A stretch of 5,656 bases of DNA from JASSUD01 sp031963225 (GTDB taxonomy: Bacteria; Pseudomonadota; Gammaproteobacteria; Burkholderiales; Burkholderiaceae): contig JASSUD010000104.1 of NCBI GenBank assembly GCA_031963225.1, forward strand, positions 1-5,656. The letters run 5' to 3'. The position numbers were made by a program, and so were the translations under genes. The notes beneath the pieces are model-generated. The model worked only from the letters and a program-made list of their open reading frames with translations. It had not been told where the DNA came from and did no database searches. This document shows positions 1 to 4,473 of the stretch, piece by piece (positions within the stretch are counted from its first letter, which is position 1; each line of letters opens with the position of its first letter).

Positions 1-865
1 ATAGCTCTAAATAGTTATCGGGTGACAATTCAGCGCTGGTACAACTTGTCATAAAATCCTCATACTCCTTACCACTGATTTGCCATCTTGCACATATTTT
101 TTCTATTAGCGCATATTCTTTACTATAGTCTACGGATGGTAATTTATATAATCTGATCCCTTCACACATTTCTATGAGATTAGTTTCCAGGTTGAGGAAA
201 CCCTTGGATTCTTCTAAAAAACGTTGATCGTTGATTTGTAAAATACCTTGTGAGGCGTCATTGATAAACTCAGTGATACGCGCTTTAATAAAATCACTGA
301 CTTCATCTCTACGAAAACCTATAAAGGCACGTTGCCGCTCTGGGAATTCAAAGTCCTTACATTGTGTGGCCCTGACATCATCTATATCGAGTAGAGTGGG
401 CTTCATCTCTTGAAATAAGCTGGAATATTTATACAAGCCTTTTGGAATATGCTTGTCCATTAATTGATCTAAATACTCATCTGCAATTCTGCATTCTATT
501 TCTTGTACGTTTTTTGGAAGGCAGGGATGGCTAAAATAAAGTTCAGCATGTGGAATATTAATGATAGTTGATGCATGTAATAGCGCGCCAAACTCTGGCT
601 CTATACCATTCAAATAAACCGTTATTTCTATTAGGTCATGAAATTTCTCATTAACAGAAATGCCGGTATCCTCTGTAATTCCAACAAAGTTACAGATTAT
701 TCTATTTAATTCACTCTCGTATACGAGCCAGTGGATTACTCTGCTGAGTATTTCATCATTAAAATATTTCAATGGACGGCCATTTTTTTCCTCAGATTTT
801 TCATTAAGAAACTTCCGACACTTATCTTTAATGATTTGTTCTAAATTACTAGAGTCTATTGACAT
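1..865 (-). CDS. Unidentified AT-rich protein, C-terminus cut by window edge
   Basis: An uninterrupted frame runs from an ATG at 865-863 to the window edge, giving at least 288 codons. An in-frame TAA two codons upstream of the ATG fixes the earliest possible start, and the next in-frame Met is far downstream. The protein starts MSIDSSNLEQIIKDKCRKF and looks soluble, mixed-charge and mostly helical, with no signal peptide or membrane segment. It has several Cys and aromatic residues, including FGALLHAS and FIGFRRDEVSDF. I recognise no family motif. No convincing Shine-Dalgarno sequence precedes the ATG; the leader is very AT-rich. Composition is much more AT-rich than the RNA-repair genes at the right end, suggesting separate acquisition. 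Short plus-strand frames here are shadows. That it is a gene is fairly sure; function is unknown. Confidence 0.75.
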   Translation of the reverse strand, partial: MSIDSSNLEQIIKDKCRKFLNEKSEEKNGRPLKYFNDEILSRVIHWLVYESELNRIICNFVGITEDTGISVNEKFHDLIEITVYLNGIEPEFGALLHASTIINIPHAELYFSHPCLPKNVQEIECRIADEYLDQLMDKHIPKGLYKYSSLFQEMKPTLLDIDDVRATQCKDFEFPERQRAFIGFRRDEVSDFIKARITEFINDASQGILQINDQRFLEESKGFLNLETNLIEMCEGIRLYKLPSVDYSKEYALIEKICARWQISGKEYEDFMTSCTSAELSPDNYLEL

Positions 866-1153
866 TTTGTATTAAGTAATTAAATAAGGATAGTAAATTC
901 GTCTTGCCATTAACTAAAATTGATATTTTACCTGGCAATGATAAAGTCAGCTGAGCGATTGATATACATGCTCATTAGATTTTTCGCTGGCAGATTGCCC
1001 AAGCCGCTATCGCACAAACTATCGATGAAATTTTCCCGCGACATTAAGCGTTGATTGCCTTACGTTGCATGGTGTCCAATGATGGGCGCTCGGATGCGAT
1101 GCTTCGCAGAAGGTAGCGTAAAAAAGCAGATATTCAGAAGATGACGGAGTAGC
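866..1153. other. Intergenic spacer without recognisable gene
   Basis: This stretch separates the left minus-strand gene from repeat copy 1. All frames are broken by stops. A plus-strand piece around 995-1052 reads QIAQAAIAQTIDEIFPRH before a stop and looks protein-like, so it could be a fragment of a lost gene, but it is too short to assign. The promoter of the left gene must lie within the AT-rich first ~100 bases. No strong -10/-35 pair stands out. Confidence 0.4.
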
Positions 1154-1158
1154 ATTGT

Positions 1159-1575
1159 CTAAAAATGATCCATGCATGGATCATTATTGGCAGAGGCGGC
1201 AAGCAAATAGAAATCTGCGATCTCTTCAAGCTCTTGTGCTTCTGCTAGTAGTGCGTCATTTTGTACCAATGCGCTGCGCAGAAGAGCTTCTGCTCTTGTT
1301 TCACCGTGTTCCTTCACTACTCATCGCCTCATTGATCGTGATCCAAGACGATGTACCACCACGTATACTGACTGGGCTCGACAACACACAAGACTCTTTG
1401 CTTGCAACAGGAGGTGAGCAGCAGCACAAGCTGCAGACACACGCGTCATATGCAGCTCCTTTTGCGTGAGACAGGCTGCGAATGTGAATCTAAATAGGAT
1501 GAATATTATTACCAAGACGCCGAAGATCTTACACCTGACATAAAAGACATAAATACCCGATATTGACCTGAACAT
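1159..1575 (-). pseudogene. Small gene with hydrophobic N-terminus, interrupted by in-frame TGA
   Basis: From an ATG at 1575 the frame is open for 84 codons, meets a TGA at 1323-1321, then continues in the same frame for about 53 more codons to a TAG at 1161-1159. The N-terminal part has basic residues, a hydrophobic run (VLVIIFILF) and then FAAC, which loosely resembles a lipoprotein signal. The part after the TGA is a charged helical segment (NDALLAEAQELEEIADFYLL) ending DPCMDHF. The same two blocks occur in repeat copy 2 with several silent changes, so they were probably once coding. No Shine-Dalgarno sequence precedes the ATG, and a terminator sits directly upstream. Best read as a decayed gene. 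The family is not recognised, and the true start or frame structure could differ. Confidence 0.45.
1164..1185. repeat. Perfect 22-bp palindrome at the edge of repeat copy 1
   Basis: The half-site AATGATCCATG is followed immediately by its exact reverse complement with no spacer. It overlaps the last codons of the degenerate minus-strand gene and lies about 10 bp inside the repeat boundary. The equivalent bases of copy 2 (about 2546-2567) are similar but no longer palindromic. Confidence 0.85.
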
Positions 1576-1580
1576 TGCAT

Positions 1581-1615
1581 AAAAAATGCCCCGCGAACAT
1601 CTATGTCAGCAGGGC
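1581..1615 (-). terminator. Rho-independent terminator in repeat copy 1
   Basis: Read on the minus strand, GCCCTGC pairs with GCGGGGC (one G-U wobble). The inner ACA-TAGA-TGT can extend the stem, and the hairpin is followed by A and six Ts. It begins about seven bases after the stop of the 207-codon minus-strand gene (1622), so it probably ends that transcript. A near-identical hairpin occurs in repeat copy 2. Confidence 0.75.
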
Positions 1616-1621
1616 CGAGAG

Positions 1622-2245
1622 CTACTTCCAAAAACTACTACGCCTAAAAATATGAAGTGGCCTCAAAAATTTAGACGGAAAAGTATCTAGCAATGAGGAC
1701 TTGACCGTACCCCAATTTCCGGACCGTTTTGGGGGGTAGGACCAACCTTTAGAAAAGATTGATTGAATCCATTGTTGGATTTTTTTTGCCAGGCTGCTAA
1801 AAAAGCTCACGATATTAAAATTGCTGCCCGCATTCTGCTCAGTTACTAGAATTCTTTTAGGAACATTTTTGTATTTTGGTAAGTTTGAAATTTCTTTAGC
1901 AAAATTTTTGTATTCTGGTAAGTCTGTAATTTCTTTATGAACATTTTTGTATTTTGATAAATCTGGAATTTCTTTAGGGACATTTTTGTATTTTTGGAAG
2001 TTTTGGATTTCTTCAAGAAAATTTCCAAATACCGATGTTACTTCTAATTTGATTTTTGGTGAGTTTAGCAATTGTTCTATTTCTATCTTAGCTCTTTCTA
2101 TTGATGCAAAATTCTCTAGAGCATTTAGTGATTTAGAATTCTTTAGAGCATCTAGTTCTCGTTTTAGTGAAGCATCCTGAAATTCGTCGTAATGTGGCGG
2201 CCATCCTGGTGGAAATACTGATATTGCTTGGATTGGTTCGAACAT
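1622..2245 (-). CDS. AT-rich hypothetical protein with four 13-residue repeats
   Basis: This is a 207-codon frame. I place the start at the ATG 2245-2243 because AAAGGAAGAA (2260-2251) lies just upstream at good spacing; an in-frame ATG at 2281 has only a weak GAG-type site. The N-terminus is MFEPIQAISVFPPGWPPHYD, followed by charged helices (about residues 25-80). Residues 82-133 are four 13-residue units of the form [DN]LxKYKNVPKEIx. Residues 145-165 (FNIVSFFSSLAKKIQQWIQSIF) form an amphipathic or hydrophobic helix. From about residue 168 the tail changes character: it is read through an insertion-sequence-end-like stretch and then into repeat copy 1 in a frame not conserved in copy 2. The native C-terminus may therefore be lost. 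No family is recognised. AT-rich, repeat-bearing soluble proteins of this sort are sometimes secreted effectors or surface-associated, but nothing here proves that. Confidence 0.6.
   Translation of the reverse strand: MFEPIQAISVFPPGWPPHYDEFQDASLKRELDALKNSKSLNALENFASIERAKIEIEQLLNSPKIKLEVTSVFGNFLEEIQNFQKYKNVPKEIPDLSKYKNVHKEITDLPEYKNFAKEISNLPKYKNVPKRILVTEQNAGSNFNIVSFFSSLAKKIQQWIQSIFSKGWSYPPKRSGNWGTVKSSLLDTFPSKFLRPLHIFRRSSFWK
1702..1740. mobile_element. Possible remnant of an insertion-sequence end
   Basis: The plus strand reads TGACCGTACCCCAATTTCC followed by GGACCGTTTTGGGGGGTA. TACCCCAA and TTGGGGGGTA form an imperfect inverted pair, apart from two extra Gs. Starts of the TGACC...CCCCAA type resemble terminal inverted repeats of IS3-family elements as I remember them. 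No transposase, second end or target duplication is visible, so this is only a suggestion of a scar. Confidence 0.25.
1847..2002 (-). repeat. Four tandem 39-bp units encoding 13-residue repeats
   Basis: Four in-frame 39-bp units encode NFQKYKNVPKEIP, DLSKYKNVHKEIT, DLPEYKNFAKEIS and NLPKYKNVPKRIL. The YKN and KEI cores are the most constant. The unit length keeps frame, so the copy number could change without breaking the protein. Confidence 0.9.
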
Positions 2246-2250
2246 TTTAT

Positions 2251-2260
2251 TTCTTCCTTT
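2251..2260 (-). promoter_or_regulatory. Ribosome binding site fixing the start at 2245
   Basis: The minus strand reads AAAGGAAGAA, then ATAAA, then ATG. The AGGA core sits about 8-9 bases before the ATG at 2245, which favours this start over the upstream in-frame ATG at 2281. Confidence 0.6.
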
Positions 2261-2281
2261 ACCATGGAGCTGCGACAGCAT

Positions 2282-2537
2282 ACCACTCTCGCTAAATCCA
2301 TATTTGAAATAATCACTGTATTAAATTAAATGGATATTACTCTAACATAAAACTATAATAAGTTAGCACTAACAATGAAGCATATAACCTGAGTAATAAC
2401 TGCATATTGCCGACTGAGCTTTCGGCCAAAAAGATCGATTGTATGGGTATTTCTTGGTCGTGACCTATCAAGACAAACGTCTATTTCGTCGCTATAAGTT
2501 CATCTTTCTGACACGTCCTTCTGCGCCTTAAAAACAA
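2282..2537. other. AT-rich spacer upstream of the repeat-protein gene
   Basis: This spacer presumably carries the promoter of the minus-strand gene. An inverted repeat GTTAG-CA-CTAAC at 2362-2373 lies about 120 bp upstream of that start and could be a regulator site, but no convincing -10/-35 pair can be fixed. The part nearest copy 2 (about 2455-2530) has a plus-strand frame reading VTYQDKRLFRRYKFIF to a stop. It looks protein-like but is too short to assign. Confidence 0.3.
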
Positions 2538-2844
2538 ATTGCCTAAATGTGCCATGCACGGATTATTATTGGCAGAGGCGGCAAGCAAATAGAAATCTGT
2601 GATCTCTTCCAGCTCTTGTGCTTCTGCTAGTAGTGCATCATTTTTTACTAATGCGCTACGCAGAAGAGCTTCTGCTCTTTGCTTGCAACATCAGGACAAG
2701 CTGCAGACGCGCGCACCATATGCAGCTTTTTTATGTGAGACAGGCTGCGAATGTGAATCTGAATAGGAGGAATATTATTGCCAAGAAATCGAAGATCTTA
2801 CACCTGACATAAAAGACAGCAATATCCGTTATTGGCCTGAGCAT
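2538..2844 (-). pseudogene. Degraded counterpart of the small gene in repeat copy 1
   Basis: An ATG at 2844 opens a 37-codon frame (MLRPITDIAVFYVRCKIFDF..., then AIIFLLFRFTFAACLT) ending at a TAA at 2733-2731. It matches the N-terminus of the copy 1 frame, including the hydrophobic run and FAAC. Downstream, in another frame because of the internal deletions, lies AEALLRSALVKNDALLAEAQ and then ELEEITDFYLLAASANN. This matches the C-terminal block of copy 1. The frame is thus broken by the TAA and by two deletions. The 37-residue hydrophobic peptide might still be made, but no Shine-Dalgarno sequence precedes it. Confidence 0.45.
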
Positions 2845-2851
2845 TGCATAG

Positions 2852-2886
2852 AAAAAATGCCCCGCGAACATCTATGTCAGCAAGGC
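2852..2886 (-). terminator. Rho-independent terminator in repeat copy 2
   Basis: The minus strand has GCCTTGC pairing with GCGGGGC (two G-U wobbles), the same inner loop as copy 1, then A and six Ts. The TGA stop of the upstream minus-strand frame (2879-2877) lies inside the hairpin loop region, so the stop and the terminator overlap. Confidence 0.65.
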
Positions 2887-3232
2887 CGAGGGCTACTTCC
2901 AAAAACTACTGCACCTAAAAAGGGTGTGGCCCAGCAAATACCAAGTCCCATTGGACACAGGGGGAGCTTATCACTGAGCTGAGTCAGCCCTGGGTAATGT
3001 TCCACAAACCAGCGTGCCGCCTCTGCTGGCGCTTCTTCGACACCCGCCACGCGCCGCTCCCAAAAGCCCAGCATGGATCTTGACAAGATCGAAGGCCTCA
3101 CAGTAAGATCCTTCCGCCTGAATTCTCAAACCCTCATCAGATTGGTGAAAAAAGTGTCCGTAGCAATTCGTCAAATCGCCTGATACGCCGACGACTACCT
3201 TCCTGGTATCGCGCGGTAGCCTGCTTGTCCAT
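2877..3232 (-). pseudogene. Probable frameshifted remnant of an unidentified gene
   Basis: Two minus-strand frames look protein-like in adjoining halves. The upstream half (about 3210-3060) reads RKVVVGVSGDLTNCYGHFF and later GSYCEAFDLVKIHAG. In the next frame the downstream half (about 3057-2877) reads GFWERRVAGVEEAPAEAARW, FVEHYPGLTQLSDKLP, then PFLGAVVFGSSPRPC and a TGA. The composition switch near 3055-3065 suggests one gene with a single-base frameshift. The last 14 codons lie in the direct repeat and keep the same frame in copy 1 (FLGVVVFGSSSRPC), which supports this frame as the original coding one. An alternative is that only the downstream part (3101-2877, GTG start) is a short gene. 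The family is not recognised. Confidence 0.35.
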
Positions 3233-3259
3233 ATCGATCGACTCCGTGTCGTCTTGAGA

Positions 3260-3276
3260 TGGGCTAATTATTTGCA
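3260..3276 (+). promoter_or_regulatory. Candidate sigma-54 (-24/-12) promoter of the RNA-repair operon
   Basis: TGGGCTAATTATTTGCA contains GG (3262-3263), exactly ten bases, then GC (3274-3275). It also has C after the GG and TTGCA at the -12 element, as in the sigma-54 consensus TGGCACG-N4-TTGCA. The ACG of the -24 element is not matched. Transcription would start near 3287, leaving a leader of about 88 bases before the ligase ATG. A short inverted repeat, TACC-TTCCT-GGTA (about 3197-3209), lies upstream where an activator could bind, but it is weak. Sigma-54 control is known for the rtcBA repair operon, so the match is biologically sensible. Confidence 0.4.
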
Positions 3277-3363
3277 GGCGCGGTTCCGGGAGCGCGCTTT
3301 ACACCAACCCCTCGCTTCTCCCCTTCCGTAATTCCGCATCGTCGGCCTTTTCCCCGTTTGCCT

Positions 3364-3368
3364 GGAGA
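3364..3368 (+). promoter_or_regulatory. Ribosome binding site of the RNA ligase gene
   Basis: GGAGA lies six bases before the ATG at 3375, supporting this start codon. Confidence 0.7.
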
Positions 3369-3374
3369 AAGACC

Positions 3375-4244
3375 ATGACGCTGGATTTTCGCGTCTATGC
3401 GCAATCGCTTGATCTGTTTCGTTACCCTCGCACGCCGCACCTGGAAGGCTCTCGCCTGCAGGATGGCGATGAAGGCTATGAACATGTTCCGTACAGCACA
3501 CTGAGCGGACGCTACATCGTTGTCGAGGAAAAGCTCGATGGCGGCAATATGGGCATCAGCTTTAGTGCCGCCGGCGAATTGCTCCTGCAGTCCCGTGGTC
3601 ACTATCTGGTTGGTTGCGGTCGGGAACGGCAGTTCAGCTTCGTCAAGGCATGGGCTGCCGCTCACGAAGGATGGCTGCTTGAGCGACTGGAAGACCGCTA
3701 TGTGATGTATGGCGAGGTAATGAGCAAGAAGCACTGCGTGTTCTACGATGCGCTTCCACATCACTTCTTTGAGTTCGATGTGCTTGACCGCGCGACAGGC
3801 GAATTCCTTTCGACACAGGCACGCCACCAGTTGTTGGTCAACGGCCCTGTGATGTCGGTGCCGGTGCTCTACGCGGGTACTGCGCCAGCGAAGCTCAAGG
3901 AGCTGACGGGAATGCTCAAGCCTTCCCTAGCCAAGACAAGCAGTTGGCGCGCAGCCTTCGAACGCACGGTGAAACGGGAAGGCCTGAACCTGGATCTGGC
4001 CTGGAAGCAGTGTGACAAGTCGGATCTCTCGGAAGGGCTGTATATCAAAGTCGAAGATGACGGCAAGACAGTTGGCCGGTTTAAGTGGGTGCGCAAGGAT
4101 TTCGTGCAGGCCATCACTGAGTCGGAAAAACACCATTCCGAGCAGCCGTTTATACCGAATCTATTATTGCCAGAGGTCGACCTCTACGCGCCGCAATTGA
4201 CGCTCTCCTGGGAGATGCTTAATGGCAACGCATACGTAATGTGA
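3375..4244 (+). CDS. ATP-dependent RNA ligase (RNA_ligase family)
   Basis: This is a 289-residue nucleotidyltransferase with all the usual ligase motifs in order. Motif I is EEKLDGGNMG with Lys53 as the expected adenylated residue. Then come LQSRG (Arg74), motif III MYGEV (residues 111-115), motif IIIa FFEFDV (131-136), motif IV EGLYIKVE (220-227, Lys225) and motif V GRFKWVRKDF (234-243). Such enzymes react with ATP to form ligase-AMP, transfer AMP to a 5'-phosphate RNA end and join it to a 3'-OH. The length fits a small stand-alone RNA ligase of the Pfam RNA_ligase type; the short region after motif V leaves little room for a large C-terminal domain. A good ribosome binding site supports the start. 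The downstream HD-Pnk enzyme would supply compatible ends, so the pair looks like an RNA-repair operon. A candidate sigma-54 promoter lies upstream. All catalytic motifs look intact. Confidence 0.92.
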   Translation: MTLDFRVYAQSLDLFRYPRTPHLEGSRLQDGDEGYEHVPYSTLSGRYIVVEEKLDGGNMGISFSAAGELLLQSRGHYLVGCGRERQFSFVKAWAAAHEGWLLERLEDRYVMYGEVMSKKHCVFYDALPHHFFEFDVLDRATGEFLSTQARHQLLVNGPVMSVPVLYAGTAPAKLKELTGMLKPSLAKTSSWRAAFERTVKREGLNLDLAWKQCDKSDLSEGLYIKVEDDGKTVGRFKWVRKDFVQAITESEKHHSEQPFIPNLLLPEVDLYAPQLTLSWEMLNGNAYVM

Positions 4245-4435
4245 CCTTGCCGGTAGAGGCAGAGCTGAGTGTCGAAGAGGTTCGGCGCTCGGCCTGCATC
4301 AGGACAATCACTCTCCCACCAGGCTTTGACCGAGCCACGATCTACGACAAGTGGGCGAACACTGTGCGGCAGGACGGAATACTTATCGCTGGGCCGCTCG
4401 TCGATGATATCGGGATGCGACGCGCGCTCGGGTAG
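4241..4435 (+). CDS. Possible small protein between ligase and kinase genes
   Basis: This 64-codon frame starts at a GTG overlapping the ligase stop in a GTGA arrangement, which suits translational coupling, and ends 38 bases before the kinase ATG. By hand count about 70% of third codon positions are G or C, as expected for a gene of this operon. The sequence contains LPPGFDRATIYDKWANTVRQ and ILIAGPLVDDIGMRRALG. I recognise no family, signal peptide or membrane segment. No Shine-Dalgarno sequence is visible, so expression would depend on re-initiation. It almost exactly fills the otherwise unexplained gap between two tightly linked genes. It could instead be non-coding spacer or a gene fragment. 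Confidence 0.45.
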   Translation: MTLPVEAELSVEEVRRSACIRTITLPPGFDRATIYDKWANTVRQDGILIAGPLVDDIGMRRALG

Positions 4436-4462
4436 GTTGGAAAACTGGGCTTTCTGCTGCGA

Positions 4463-4468
4463 AAGGAG
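4463..4468 (+). promoter_or_regulatory. Ribosome binding site placing the HD-Pnk start at ATG 4474
   Basis: AAGGAG lies five bases before the ATG at 4474. The in-frame GTG at 4468 overlaps the last base of this site and cannot use it, so the shorter protein beginning MKYEQLQ is preferred. Confidence 0.75.
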
Positions 4469-4473
4469 TGGCT

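Larger units (their letters stand above)
1154..1650. repeat. Long direct repeat, copy 1 (longer copy)
   Basis: This segment aligns in the same orientation with 2538-2921. The match includes an identical 35-base run (1183-1217 with 2565-2599), and similarity stops sharply after the shared CCTAAAAA at 1650. Copy 1 is about 113 bp longer. Most of the excess is a 101-bp segment (1298-1398) bounded by CTCTT at both ends, plus about 11 bp near 1410-1425. Read on the minus strand, the copy carries a gene 3' end, a terminator and a small degenerate gene. The copies have diverged by many point changes, so the duplication is not recent. Confidence 0.9.
2538..2921. repeat. Long direct repeat, copy 2 (shorter copy)
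   Basis: This is the partner of 1154-1650, in the same orientation. It lacks the 101-bp segment lying between two CTCTT motifs in copy 1; a single CTCTT remains here at 2675-2679. That is the signature of a microhomology deletion, or of an insertion in copy 1. Similarity ends at 2921, where copy 2 continues into a frame that looks like genuine upstream coding sequence, unlike copy 1. Confidence 0.9.

Noticed and set aside
1321..1323. TGA as a selenocysteine codon
   Set aside because: There is no conserved Cys context, the copy 2 homologue is itself broken, and the segment around the TGA is missing there. Simple decay is more likely.
1155..1469. 104-codon plus-strand frame across repeat copy 1
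   Set aside because: The frame is not kept in copy 2, whereas the minus-strand blocks keep protein similarity and show silent changes.
1847..2002. CRISPR-like array
   Set aside because: The 39-bp units are contiguous with no unique spacers and lie in frame inside a gene; they are protein repeats.
1154..2921. Composite transposon made of the two repeats
   Set aside because: Neither copy encodes a transposase or shows terminal inverted repeats of its own, and no target-site duplication was seen.
3277..3298. GC-rich inverted repeat (GCGC...GCGC) as a leader hairpin or riboswitch
   Set aside because: The stem is only about four base pairs with a ten-base loop, and there is no conserved RNA motif.
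3264..3827. 187-codon minus-strand frame opposite the RNA ligase
   Set aside because: It is antisense to a ligase with all catalytic motifs; the composition is typical of a shadow of a GC-rich gene.
4468..4473. GTG at 4468 as the HD-Pnk start
   Set aside because: The AAGGAG ribosome binding site ends on this codon, leaving no spacing; the ATG at 4474 fits well.
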